DNA from: Patiriisocius marinus
GTDB taxonomy: Bacteria > Bacteroidota > Bacteroidia > Flavobacteriales > Flavobacteriaceae
Direction: 5' to 3'
Assembly (NCBI RefSeq): GCF_008974325.1
Contig: NZ_BKCG01000005.1
Span: forward strand, 186,001 to 250,000
Length of the DNA: 64,000 nucleotides
Shown: positions 56,277 to 64,000 of the stretch, in pieces
How positions within the stretch are numbered: position 1 is the stretch's first letter
How the letters are laid out: every line of letters starts with the position of its first letter
The notes under the pieces: generated by a model
The model's input: the letters and a program-made list of their open reading frames with translations, nothing else
The model's database searches: none
What the model was told of the DNA's origin: nothing
Position numbers and translations under genes: made by a program

Positions 56277-57941
56277 TTAAGAGTATTGGATGGACCTTTG
56301 TGTTAGCGGAGAAGTAAAAATTGCCTGAAAAGTCCTGATGAAAAATATACGAGTTAGTTCTGAGTTTAACCAGTAGAAGTTAAAGCGCACAATAGGGGGA
56401 GGTGTGATTCCTCCCTTCTCCACTCGAGAGGACAATTTCAACTTCGTTGAAAATTGTCCTCTTTTTTTATGCCCTAACGTATTGTCTATCTGCAATATAA
56501 AGCGTAAAACATCATTAATTCTGGCAGTTCGACATTCGTTTCCTTCAAAAAAGAGATTTTCGGGAAATATCGAACTAAGGAGCATTTGTTTCTGTTTAAC
56601 AGAAGATTTTTTATAATACTCTTTTAGGTTTTTAAGTAAGTGAACACCTTTATTAAGCCATATTCTATATTGACTATTTCCTGTTTGCAAACTTTTAAGT
56701 TCTAGTTTTAGCGATTCTCTTTTTAAACTATATCTATCGTAAGTCTCAGTATAAGCATCAATTTCCATTTTACCATCAATATATAAATCCTGAAGCTTTT
56801 CCAGTCGCTTTCTAGTCTGTACTATTTCAGCATTGAGTTTTTTACGTTTTATTGCTACTTGCTGTTCATTTCCTGAGAGTAATTTTTGAACCATCATCTC
56901 ATAAATAGTCTCTGCTCCTTTTGAAAACTTAAAATCATCTAATATAGATTCAATAGTCTTATTGGCATTTATTGCTGAAATTCTATCCTTTTTACAATGG
57001 TTACAATGGTAATAGAAATATTGCTTCCCATTTTGACTCCTTGACGGACTTCCCGTCATTTTACCATTACAGTTTGAACAATAAATAAGTCCTCTTAAAG
57101 GCAATTCCTCTCTTAGAGAATTATATACTGGACGATTGGATTTCCTTTTTCTTTTATTTAAAATATTCTGTACTTGATAAAAGGTTTCTTCTGAAATAAT
57201 CGCTTCATGTAATCCTTCAACTAAAACCTTAGGCTCATCATCTTTTGCAGGAACAACAATCTTACCCATATACATCGGGTTTTTTAAAATCAGTGAAATG
57301 TTGTTTCTACTAATAATTACTCCTTTCTCTTTAATATCCTTTCGTATATCAGCTTGTGATTTACCTTTGATGATTTCGTTATATGCATATTGAATATGTT
57401 TAGCCTTCTCACTTGGGATAATAATTGGCTTGTTCTCGTCATCTCTGGTATTCTTATACCCAATTGGTGCTTGTCTACACCATCGTCCTGCTTTTAGCGA
57501 ACCCCTTATTCCTCCTCTAATTTTTAGAGAACGTCTGTCATTATCGATTTCAGGAAAGACTAAATATATAGCTAACATTGCCTTACTCTCTGGAATGGAA
57601 AAATCTATAGGTTGCTCTATGGCTTGTACTTCTATTCCTAGAGCTCTAAGTGTCCTGAGCATTAAATTTGCATCAGTCATATTTCTTGAAAATCGATCCC
57701 AAGTCGTTATAAACAGATAGTCAATTTGATTTTTATGTCGCTTAGCGTATTCCAAAAAAATTTGAAACTCTGGTCTATTGAAGTTTTTTGCCGAATGATC
57801 TTCTCTGTAGTGTTTCAATATATCTATATCATGTCTTTGACAATGTTTAGTAAGCTGTTCAAACTGAACATCTAAACTATAGCCGCGTACCTGATCATCA
57901 CTACTAACTCGCGACATGATTACTGCTGTTTTTTTCATCAT
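56277..57941 (-). CDS. Large serine recombinase
   Basis: 554 aa. N-terminal resolvase domain with SRVSSDDQVRGYSLDVQFEQ (catalytic Ser near residue 11), LFITTWDRFSRNMTDANLML, then the recombinase domain (AGRWCRQAPIGYKNTRDDEN) and a zinc-ribbon (LIYCSNCNGKMTGS with HCNHCKKD) and a coiled coil (about 350-415). Such enzymes integrate or excise mobile elements. The conserved protein ends near residue 500; the last 45 residues, starting VEKGGITPPPIV, are read antisense through a tRNA-3'-end-like remnant (56395-56425), so the native C terminus is doubtful. Confidence 0.92.
   Translation of the reverse strand: MMKKTAVIMSRVSSDDQVRGYSLDVQFEQLTKHCQRHDIDILKHYREDHSAKNFNRPEFQIFLEYAKRHKNQIDYLFITTWDRFSRNMTDANLMLRTLRALGIEVQAIEQPIDFSIPESKAMLAIYLVFPEIDNDRRSLKIRGGIRGSLKAGRWCRQAPIGYKNTRDDENKPIIIPSEKAKHIQYAYNEIIKGKSQADIRKDIKEKGVIISRNNISLILKNPMYMGKIVVPAKDDEPKVLVEGLHEAIISEETFYQVQNILNKRKRKSNRPVYNSLREELPLRGLIYCSNCNGKMTGSPSRSQNGKQYFYYHCNHCKKDRISAINANKTIESILDDFKFSKGAETIYEMMVQKLLSGNEQQVAIKRKKLNAEIVQTRKRLEKLQDLYIDGKMEIDAYTETYDRYSLKRESLKLELKSLQTGNSQYRIWLNKGVHLLKNLKEYYKKSSVKQKQMLLSSIFPENLFFEGNECRTARINDVLRFILQIDNTLGHKKRGQFSTKLKLSSRVEKGGITPPPIVRFNFYWLNSELTRIFFIRTFQAIFTSPLTQRSIQYS
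56395..56425 (+). other. tRNA-3'-end-like remnant (possible attachment site)
   Basis: GGGAGG TGTGATT CCTCCC (56397-56415) forms a T-arm-like stem-loop, followed by TTCTCCAC (acceptor-like, as in many Bacteroidota tRNA-Ser). The 5' half of a tRNA is absent upstream. A strong terminator follows. This pattern is typical of a duplicated tRNA 3' end at an integration site. Confidence 0.45.
56428..56468 (+). terminator. Strong intrinsic terminator (plus strand) after the tRNA remnant
   Basis: GAGGACAATTTCAAC pairs with GTTGAAAATTGTCCTC (one bulge) around a TTC loop and is followed by T7 on the plus strand (56462-56468). No plus-strand gene ends here, so it probably belonged to the tRNA. Confidence 0.8.
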
Positions 57942-57943
57942 TC

Positions 57944-58078
57944 TTAATTTTTAAATTGATCTGCAGTCATTTGTGCAAATACTTCTAGCAATTCTAAAAC
58001 TTGCTTTACTTGATTATCATTTAATTTATCTTCTCTGTTGGCATTTAAAATAGTTTTTGCCTTGTTAATTGAAAACAT
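57944..58078 (-). CDS. 44-aa protein preceding the serine recombinase
   Basis: ATG at 58078, TAA at 57944-57946. MFSINKAKTILNANREDKLN followed by a helical, charged rest ending TADQFKN. It lies 2 bp before the recombinase start, so it is co-transcribed. It could be a directionality factor or regulator of the recombinase, or an unrelated small protein. No motif identified. Confidence 0.5.
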   Translation of the reverse strand: MFSINKAKTILNANREDKLNDNQVKQVLELLEVFAQMTADQFKN

Positions 58079-58158
58079 GTTAGCTTAACATGTGCATCAC
58101 CTTCATGGATTATGATAGGTTCGCTATTTATATATTATCAATATTATTCCCTCTAGTA

Positions 58159-58518
58159 ATGGCAAAACAAGTAAAAGAAAAACCAGAGAACCTTAATGGC
58201 AATAACACAGATGTAACATCTAAGATTGATGCTATCAAAGAACTTATTTTCGGCGAAAATATTCAAGCCTATGATTCAGAATTTGAAGCTGTAAAACGTG
58301 ATATTCTCTCTAAGAAAAAAGATCTAGAAAACCTCATTGACGATGTTAAATCTGAACTTATACAAAGTATTGATTCTCTTAGTACAGATTTAAACATTAG
58401 AATTACAGATCTTGAAGACTCTATGAATGAGAAAATTGAAACTCTTGATCAGAAAAAAGTGAATCGAAAATTGCTTGGTGATCTTTTTATCAAATTGGGA
58501 GAGAAAATTGGCGAATAA
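58159..58518 (+). CDS. Coiled-coil protein of the GTPase module
   Basis: 119 aa from the ATG at 58159 (MAKQVKEKPENLNG; the longer start at 58090 adds a segment without support). Almost entirely coiled coil (DILSKKKDLENLIDDVKSEL and LNIRITDLEDSMNEKIETLD). First gene of a plus-strand operon with the longin-like protein, small GTPase and kinase. Probably an adaptor or scaffold. No TM. Confidence 0.68.
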   Translation: MAKQVKEKPENLNGNNTDVTSKIDAIKELIFGENIQAYDSEFEAVKRDILSKKKDLENLIDDVKSELIQSIDSLSTDLNIRITDLEDSMNEKIETLDQKKVNRKLLGDLFIKLGEKIGE

Positions 58519-58531
58519 AACATTTTAGTTT

Positions 58532-59350
58532 ATGAACCAAGAGGAACGGTTAAATATCATAAAAGATATTCTACTCACTGACGAGCGTGAGTTTGCTGCC
58601 TCAATTCAAAAAAAAATAAAAGTCTTAGAAAACACTGTTAATGAGAAAGATCAGCTTTCAGAAAAGATAAGCCCTATAATTGACGAGAAGCTAAGTGAAT
58701 TTGTCAAAGAAATACCTAACAGTCTTGGCCCAACAATCACTGAAGCTCTAAAAGAAGAGATAAAAAACTCTCAAGATGCTGTAGTTGAAGCACTTTTTCC
58801 AATTTTAGGAAAAATGGTTAAACGATGTGTACAGCACGAAATGAAATTATTGTCAGAGAAAATAAACACACAGTTGAACAATACGTTTTCTTTTAAACGC
58901 TTTTTTAGAAGTAAAAGATCAAAAAATAAAGGTGTGAATGATGCCGATTTAATCATTCAAAAACAATCGAGTCCTAAAATTGAACAAATAATTTTTATTG
59001 AAAAAGGCTCTGGGCTTGTACTTGCAGTATACTCTAAAGAAAAAGCTACAGATGAAGATATGGTAGCAGGCATGCTTACTGCAATTAAAAGTTTTATTGA
59101 GGATGCATTTAAAAAAGAAGAGCAAGATTTGCAGTATATCGAATATGACCATTACCATATTCACCTTCAAAATTTATCATCTTACTATATCGCTGTTATT
59201 GTTTCTGGTGCTTATAACGTTTTATATAAAGATAAATTAGAAGACAAACTCTTAGAATTCGCTAGCAAAATTATAAAACCTGAAATACTAAAAAACAAAG
59301 AAATACTAACCAAAAAAATTAAAGTTTATTTTAATAATGACAACATCTAA
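58532..59350 (+). CDS. Coiled-coil plus longin/roadblock-like regulator of the GTPase
   Basis: 272 aa. N-terminal helical/coiled region (about 1-125) with a basic patch (KRFFRSKRSKNKG), then a C-terminal domain (about 140-272) with FIEKGSGLVLAVYSKEKATD, MVAGMLTAIKSFIEDAF and a beta pattern like roadblock/LC7 or longin folds. Similar Bacteroidota proteins are labelled cell envelope biogenesis protein OmpA although they lack an OmpA domain. Overlaps the GTPase gene by 14 bp. Roadblock/longin proteins serve as GTPase regulators (inference). Confidence 0.7.
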   Translation: MNQEERLNIIKDILLTDEREFAASIQKKIKVLENTVNEKDQLSEKISPIIDEKLSEFVKEIPNSLGPTITEALKEEIKNSQDAVVEALFPILGKMVKRCVQHEMKLLSEKINTQLNNTFSFKRFFRSKRSKNKGVNDADLIIQKQSSPKIEQIIFIEKGSGLVLAVYSKEKATDEDMVAGMLTAIKSFIEDAFKKEEQDLQYIEYDHYHIHLQNLSSYYIAVIVSGAYNVLYKDKLEDKLLEFASKIIKPEILKNKEILTKKIKVYFNNDNI

Positions 59351-59825
59351 AAAAATAGTTTTACTTGGACATTTTGGGGTCGGTAAATCTTCTTTGATTA
59401 GGCGTTTTGTTGAAAATACTTTTTCTGAAAATTATAAAGTAACTATTGGTGTACATATTTTTAAAAAAGTGGTTGAAGTATCCAACTCAGATTCTATTTC
59501 TCTAATAATTTGGGATTTAGAGGGGCAAGATGACATAAAAAAAACACGATCATCATACCTTTTAGGTACAAACGGATTTATATACGTATTTGATTTATCT
59601 CGACCTATAACATTTGAAAACCTCAATTCAGAATTAGAATTTTTGAAAGAAAATTTTCCAAATATTCCTGTGAAAGTTGTAGGAAACAAAATGGATTTGG
59701 TAACCAAATTATATTTAAAGGATTACAGCGAAGTTTTCGGGCATTTGGTCGATTTTTTTACAAGTGCTAAAACTGGTAGTAGAGTTGATAATCTTTTTTC
59801 TAAATTAGCTAAAGAGCTACTTTAA
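59337..59825 (+). CDS. Rab/Ras-like small GTPase
   Basis: 162 aa, compact GTPase with all G motifs: G1 GHFGVGKSSL, G2 Thr in YKVTIGVHIFKK, G3 WDLEGQDD, G4 NKMD, G5 TSAKTG. The usual Rab effector-like DLEGQDDIKKTRSSYLLGT is present with Gln of the catalytic WDxxGQ. No C-terminal Cys for lipidation. MglA-like or Rab-like proteins of this kind occur in Bacteroidota and some have roles in cell polarity or gliding (family knowledge, not proven for this one). Confidence 0.92.
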   Translation: MTTSKKIVLLGHFGVGKSSLIRRFVENTFSENYKVTIGVHIFKKVVEVSNSDSISLIIWDLEGQDDIKKTRSSYLLGTNGFIYVFDLSRPITFENLNSELEFLKENFPNIPVKVVGNKMDLVTKLYLKDYSEVFGHLVDFFTSAKTGSRVDNLFSKLAKELL

Positions 59826-59837
59826 TTTTAGTCATAA

Positions 59838-61352
59838 ATGCTTAAAGCATACAAAGAGAAATACTATAAAAATAATTTTCAATATATACTAGTTGATTCG
59901 TTAGGGAAGATTATTGATACTGATGATTCTATAATTCCATCAGAATCAAAATATTCAATTCAGGAAGTGCATCCTTTTTTTGAATCTATAAGTGATTTGT
60001 TTACTATTAGTAATCAACATTATGATTTTTCGTGCGTTAATTTAGATTTTGAAAAAAAATCAATAATTGCCGACATTGTTATTTATACTCATGATAATAA
60101 CGAAAACATCATTATCATTGAAAATCTTACAGAACATTATAATAGATATCAACTCACAGCTCAAACAAGAAATGAGTCGGTCATAAATTCTCAGATTCTT
60201 GAACTTAAAAACGAATATTTATTAGAAAAAGAACAGTTTAAAAATAACTTCATTGCCAATTTTAGTCATCAATTAAGAAACCCAATAACTGCCTCAGCAA
60301 TTTTTAGTAAGTTTTTGAGTAATACAAATTTGAACTCTGAACAGAAAAATTACCTTGACATTATTCTATCAGCAAACAATGATCTCAAATATAGAATTAA
60401 TGACATTTTAGATTTGGCTAAGATAGAATCTGGCCAATTAATTTTAAATGAGACTACTTTTAATTTGAAGGAGTTATTAAATAAAATAGCAACTGGATAT
60501 CAGATCTTTGCGACAAAACAAAACCTTGATTTTGAAACAGGTTTTGACCCAAAATTACCAAGTTATCTAGTGGGTGATCGTTACAGATTAAAACAAATTA
60601 TAGGAAACTTAATTAATAATGCGATAAACTTCACCTCAAAAGGTCAAGTAAGTTTACATGTCTCGCTGAATTATATTCGAGCCGAAAAAGCAAGCTTACA
60701 TATTGAAGTAGCAGATACAGGTATTGGTATAGATAAATCTGAACATGATTCGATATTTGAGCGTTTTACTAAGGTTAACCCAAATTCTCAAAACAACAGA
60801 AATATAGGTTTAGGTCTTGCTATTGTGAAATATTTACTCGCTCAAATGAATGGCAATATAAGTATCGAAAGCCAATCTAATCTCGGGTCTAAGTTTGTTT
60901 GTAATTTGAGTTTAAAAACAGCCAAAGAATCTCATAAATTATTAGAAGTTTCTCATGAAATTGTCTATCCTGATTTTGACAAAAAAAAGAGTATCCTACT
61001 TGTTGAGGATTCAGAATTAATTCAATTATCAATATTGAAAATTCTATCTTCTAACGGTAATTTCTTTTTAAACATTATTTCTAATGGTGAAGATGTGATT
61101 CCAACTTTAAAAAATCAAGAAGCCGATATCATATTAATTTCAAATACCATTCAACGCTATTCAGCTGAGGAATTAGCAAGGTCAATCAAAGAACTATCTA
61201 CAGCACATAAAAAAATCCCAATACTTGCACTTTCTACAGAAGTCTTTAAGGAAGATTTAAAGCGTTATAAACGCTCAGGCATTAAAGATGTTATTTCTAA
61301 ACCTTTTGATGACAAAAGTCTTTTAGACAAATTATATAAGTATGTAAAGTAA
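59838..61352 (+). CDS. Hybrid histidine kinase with a degenerate receiver
   Basis: 504 aa. N-terminal PAS-like region (about 1-110), coiled linker, HisKA with His in FIANFSHQLRNPITASAI (about 145), HATPase_c with IIGNLINNAINF, DTGIGI and IGLGLAIVK, then a receiver-like domain (about 380-504) beginning SILLVEDSELIQLS. In the receiver the phospho-acceptor position reads ADIILISNTIQ, with Ser/Asn where Asp is required, while the acidic pair and SKPF Lys remain. So it is a pseudo-receiver. No TM, so a cytoplasmic sensor working with the GTPase module. Confidence 0.88.
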   Translation: MLKAYKEKYYKNNFQYILVDSLGKIIDTDDSIIPSESKYSIQEVHPFFESISDLFTISNQHYDFSCVNLDFEKKSIIADIVIYTHDNNENIIIIENLTEHYNRYQLTAQTRNESVINSQILELKNEYLLEKEQFKNNFIANFSHQLRNPITASAIFSKFLSNTNLNSEQKNYLDIILSANNDLKYRINDILDLAKIESGQLILNETTFNLKELLNKIATGYQIFATKQNLDFETGFDPKLPSYLVGDRYRLKQIIGNLINNAINFTSKGQVSLHVSLNYIRAEKASLHIEVADTGIGIDKSEHDSIFERFTKVNPNSQNNRNIGLGLAIVKYLLAQMNGNISIESQSNLGSKFVCNLSLKTAKESHKLLEVSHEIVYPDFDKKKSILLVEDSELIQLSILKILSSNGNFFLNIISNGEDVIPTLKNQEADIILISNTIQRYSAEELARSIKELSTAHKKIPILALSTEVFKEDLKRYKRSGIKDVISKPFDDKSLLDKLYKYVK

Positions 61353-61379
61353 ATAAGCGAACTCGAAAGTTCGCTTATT
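61350..61379. terminator. Perfect 12-bp hairpin after the kinase gene
   Basis: AATAAGCGAACT (61352-61363) pairs perfectly with AGTTCGCTTATT (61368-61379) around CGAA. It overlaps the stop codon region. No T run follows on the plus strand, so it may act in both directions or as an mRNA-end hairpin. Confidence 0.6.
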
Positions 61380-61481
61380 CTACTGCCATTCATCATAATT
61401 TTTTGCAATTTCAATTCAAAACCTCCAACTATGAATCATGGCAGGCAATTAATCAACATAAAAACTAAATTATCTGGGGTA

Positions 61482-63497
61482 TTACATTTTTGTAATTATA
61501 AATTCTGATCTTCTATTCATTTGATGTTCAGATTCTGAACATCCCACACCATTAGAACATCTATTAATAAGTTGAGTTTCACCAAAGCCTTTAGCACTAT
61601 CAATTCTATTTGCTGCTATACCTTGAGATATTAAATAATCTCTTGTTGCTTTAGCTCTTCTATCAGAAAGTTCAAGGTTGTAATCATCTGATGATCTTGA
61701 GTCTGTATGTGATTCAATTTGAATAACCATTTTTGGATATTCTGTCATTAATAAGACAATTTTATTAAGCTCAAGAGCTGCATCATTTTTTCTAATGTAT
61801 GACTTGTCTAGGTCAAAATAAATAATGCCAATTTTGATTTTCAAAACACCGCTTTCTTCAACTATCAATTCATTTAAAGTTTCAATACCAAGTGCAACTA
61901 CGGTTTCTCCTTCTTCTTCATGAGTTATTACTGTCTTTTCTTTCGCTGCATAACCAACTTTAGTAGCAGTAACATTATAATTTTCTCCGCAACCTAATAC
62001 AGTATTGAATTTATAAGCACCATTAACTCCTGTCATTGTCGTTTCTATTTCTGAACCATCCTTATATAATGCCATTTTAACATTTGAAATTCGTTCTCCA
62101 GTTATTGTATTAGATACATAGCCTCTTACTAATTGATTGCATGGAGCTGCTTCAGGTTCTGGTAATCTTATAAACGAATAGATATCATCGTCACCTTTTC
62201 CTGTTAATCTATTTGAGCAAACGAAACCTTTATTTTTTTCTTCATTCACAATAAATCCAAAGTCGTCTAATTCACTATTTAAAGGCGTTCCTAAATTATT
62301 AGGGGTACTAAAGTTAGAAGCTTCAACCTTACTTTCAAAAACATCCAAACCACCAAGACCTAGATGTCCGTCTGAAGCAAAATATAAAGCGTTATCTGTT
62401 ATAAAAGGAAACATTTCTCGACCAGCAGTATTTACTTTTTCGCCTAAATTTCTGGGTTTAGAATACCCAGTAAATGTTGAATCTTGTGCATTGTTACTTT
62501 CTAAAATATCTACAACAAAAATATCGGTAGCACCAATAGAGCCAGGCATATCAGAAACGAAATATAATGATTTACCATCGCTACTAATTGTAGGATGACC
62601 TACAGAGTAATCTTCGCTATTAAAAGGCAATTCTTTAATGTTTTGCCATGTTGGAAGACTATCTTCATCTCGAATCAATTCTGCACTATATAACTTTAAA
62701 TGATTGGTCCCATTTCCATCTCGTTGCAAATCTCCATCATAGTTGTTTCTTGTGAAATACACTTTAGTTTCGTCAGGAGAGAAAGCCAAAGTAGCCTCAT
62801 GATATCTTGTGTTTATTGCTTTTGAAAACTCATCTATAAGACTAACATCCGACTCTATTTCATCAAGTTCACCGAGATACATATCAAGAAACGGTTGTTC
62901 GTTCCAATGATAAATTCTAGTATGATAATTCGATGAATCAATAGCCGAAGAATACACTAATTTATCTTTATAGTACATGGCTCCAAAATCTGAGTATTTC
63001 GTATTAACCGATACATTTTTTAATATAAATCTTGGCTCAATATCTAAGACGTTTTCTATAGTTAATCCTACTTGATTAAGATGTTCTGATCTATCATCTT
63101 TAGTCTTTGTTCTTGATGCAAATTCTTTCATCCAACGTTTAGCTTCTCTGTATTTACCAATACCTTCCAGCGAATGTGCATATCTAAAAATATATTCTGG
63201 ATCAATATCAGAATAGAAACTAGAAACCAATTGATCATAGAAACGATGCGCATTTTCCATATCTGTATTAAAAAAGTAAGAATCACCTGCTCGCTTCAAT
63301 AATCTGACGTGCTCAGCTCTTTCTTCAGAATCAAAAGACTTGCTATTTGTATCTAAAGACTTAATTTCAGCCTCATATAAAGCTGCAGCTTCTTTATACC
63401 ACATTCTGTCAAACAGTTTGTCTGCCTTTTTTGTTGAACTCTGCGCAAAAGAAAAATGTAATGCACATAATAGTAATATTGTTATTGTATTTTTCAT
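61482..63497 (-). CDS. OmpA-family protein with TPR and PD40 repeats
   Basis: 671 aa. Signal peptide (ITILLLCALHFSFAQSS), TPR-like helices (about 20-150), PD40/WD40-like beta-propeller (about 200-440), a carboxypeptidase-regulatory-like beta domain (about 455-535, VRGYVSNTITGERISNVKMA) and a C-terminal OmpA domain (about 555-671) with YFDLDKSYIRKNDAALELNK and ESHTDSRSSDDYNLELSDRR, which binds peptidoglycan. This domain order is typical of the OmpA-like partner of PorP/SprF in gliding/type IX loci. It starts 11 bp after the PorP stop, same operon. Confidence 0.92.
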   Translation of the reverse strand: MKNTITILLLCALHFSFAQSSTKKADKLFDRMWYKEAAALYEAEIKSLDTNSKSFDSEERAEHVRLLKRAGDSYFFNTDMENAHRFYDQLVSSFYSDIDPEYIFRYAHSLEGIGKYREAKRWMKEFASRTKTKDDRSEHLNQVGLTIENVLDIEPRFILKNVSVNTKYSDFGAMYYKDKLVYSSAIDSSNYHTRIYHWNEQPFLDMYLGELDEIESDVSLIDEFSKAINTRYHEATLAFSPDETKVYFTRNNYDGDLQRDGNGTNHLKLYSAELIRDEDSLPTWQNIKELPFNSEDYSVGHPTISSDGKSLYFVSDMPGSIGATDIFVVDILESNNAQDSTFTGYSKPRNLGEKVNTAGREMFPFITDNALYFASDGHLGLGGLDVFESKVEASNFSTPNNLGTPLNSELDDFGFIVNEEKNKGFVCSNRLTGKGDDDIYSFIRLPEPEAAPCNQLVRGYVSNTITGERISNVKMALYKDGSEIETTMTGVNGAYKFNTVLGCGENYNVTATKVGYAAKEKTVITHEEEGETVVALGIETLNELIVEESGVLKIKIGIIYFDLDKSYIRKNDAALELNKIVLLMTEYPKMVIQIESHTDSRSSDDYNLELSDRRAKATRDYLISQGIAANRIDSAKGFGETQLINRCSNGVGCSESEHQMNRRSEFIITKM

Positions 63498-63508
63498 TTA
63501 GCTTATGT

Positions 63509-64000
63509 TTAGAAGAAACGAGGTGATTTTAATTGTTTTTCTTTGGTTCTTAATTCAAAACGCAACATGATTTCATGAGTACCAGAATTAAAATCCTGTA
63601 ATTCAGTTGTTGTATAATCGTAAGCATAGCCAATCATTAATTTGGGCGATACTTGCAAGCCTATTAAGCCACTTACAGAGTCATCCCATCTATAGGCTAC
63701 ACCAAGTCTTAGAGCGTCGTCAAACATAAAATTAGCAGACAAATCAACTATAATAGGAGCTCCAACTACAAACTTTCCTAAAAAGGCTGGCTTAAATTTT
63801 ACTCTCGGACTTAAATCAAATACTTTTCCACCAATTAAGAAGAAATGTAATCGTTCTGCTGAAACAGAATTTTGAACTTCATCATAAAATTTACTAGTTA
63901 AAAAATTAGGTACTGAAAGTCCGATATAACTTTTATCGCTATGAAGATATACACCAGCTCCAATAGTTGGCAAAAATTTATTTCTAATGTTTTGCTGAAA
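63509..64000 (-). CDS. PorP/SprF-family outer-membrane protein, C-terminal part
   Basis: The gene runs off the right edge; the last 164 codons are visible. Beta-barrel pattern (SPRVKFKPAFLGKFVVGAPI; DALRLGVAYRWDDSVSGLIG; KLMIGYAYDYTTTELQDF) and a C-terminal MLRFELRTKEKQLKSPRFF, typical of PorP/SprF proteins associated with the type IX secretion/gliding system. Its real start lies beyond 64000. Confidence 0.85.
   Translation of the reverse strand, partial: FQQNIRNKFLPTIGAGVYLHSDKSYIGLSVPNFLTSKFYDEVQNSVSAERLHFFLIGGKVFDLSPRVKFKPAFLGKFVVGAPIIVDLSANFMFDDALRLGVAYRWDDSVSGLIGLQVSPKLMIGYAYDYTTTELQDFNSGTHEIMLRFELRTKEKQLKSPRFF

Noticed and set aside
56099-56317. 72-codon plus-strand ORF at the recombinase 3' end
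   Set aside because: No homology signs, no promoter element, and it overlaps the recombinase gene; composition is that of AT-rich non-coding DNA.
1-64000. CRISPR array, complete tRNA or rRNA genes, replication origin
   Set aside because: No regularly spaced direct repeats with spacers, no full cloverleaf and no rRNA segment were seen by reading; the only tRNA-like sequence is the 56395-56425 remnant.

Overview
The window looks like a chromosome (or large integrated element) of a marine-type Flavobacteriaceae (Bacteroidota). The pointers are AT-rich DNA, Bacteroidota -7 promoter elements (TAnnTTTG), a PorP/SprF-type outer-membrane protein, an OmpA/PD40 protein, and weak or absent Shine-Dalgarno sites. 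An interspersed perfect palindrome, CCGCTTTCGCGAAAGCGG, occurs about 16 times between 8.2 and 56 kb, mostly inside genes and read in frame as AFAKA. Species cannot be named from sequence alone.

1-36.5 kb is a metal resistance and homeostasis island, almost all on the minus strand. Block A (1-6.9 kb) is an RND adaptor, a CzcA-TolC fusion and an OmpR-type response regulator/histidine kinase pair. Three copies of an 11-bp-spaced direct repeat each sit exactly 32 bp from a -7-like element: in front of the regulator gene, in front of the fusion pump gene, and in front of a roughly 120-nt non-coding segment ending in an intrinsic terminator. Block B (7.4-15.9 kb) is a ZntA-type Zn/Cd ATPase, a Fur-family regulator, a second adaptor, a second CzcA-TolC fusion and a small His/Cys-rich protein. 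Block C (16-25.8 kb) is copper-centred: a CusB-like adaptor with metal-binding and DUF3347 domains, DUF305, PepSY and DUF2911 proteins, CopA, then an APC permease, a universal stress protein, an NTF2-like protein, a K+-channel-like protein and a 44-aa membrane peptide. Block D (26.2-36.5 kb) is two DUF3347 proteins, a haem-binding-domain protein, a multicopper oxidase fused to a CopB-like barrel, an HMA-AraC regulator, CusC, CusA and a HYC_CC_PP-type protein. Together these export Cu/Ag and Zn/Cd/Co across both membranes and oxidise or buffer periplasmic copper.

36.7-42.7 kb (plus strand) is a four-gene overlapping operon with the order and motifs of a divergent Wadjet/MksFEBG (JetABCD) plasmid-defence condensin. 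It is convergent with a possible PD-(D/E)XK nuclease gene (42.7-43.5 kb).

43.5-55.9 kb (minus strand) is the least explained part: 24 tightly packed, often overlapping small genes. At least ten encode one transmembrane segment with a short basic tail. Others encode peptidoglycan-active or peptidoglycan-binding proteins (M15 peptidase, TIGR02594-type cysteine hydrolase, a degenerate amidase, two PG-binding domains), an HExxH protein, three proteins with acidic DYD-type N termini plus Arg/Lys tracts, two paralogous annexin-repeat-like proteins, and two beta-rich proteins that appear to share one domain, one of them with a YVTN-type beta-propeller nested inside it. The layout resembles the structural and lysis cassette of a membrane-containing, non-tailed virus, but no packaging ATPase or replication gene is visible. 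It may be a domesticated or satellite-like particle system or a new envelope-spanning apparatus.

55.9-58.1 kb holds a large serine recombinase, a 44-aa ORF just upstream of it, and a tRNA-3'-end-like remnant with a terminator; it marks the edge of the accessory DNA. 58.2-64 kb looks like core chromosome: a coiled-coil protein, a coiled-coil/longin-roadblock-like protein, a Rab-like small GTPase, a histidine kinase with a degenerate receiver, then (minus strand) an OmpA/PD40/TPR protein and a truncated PorP/SprF protein.
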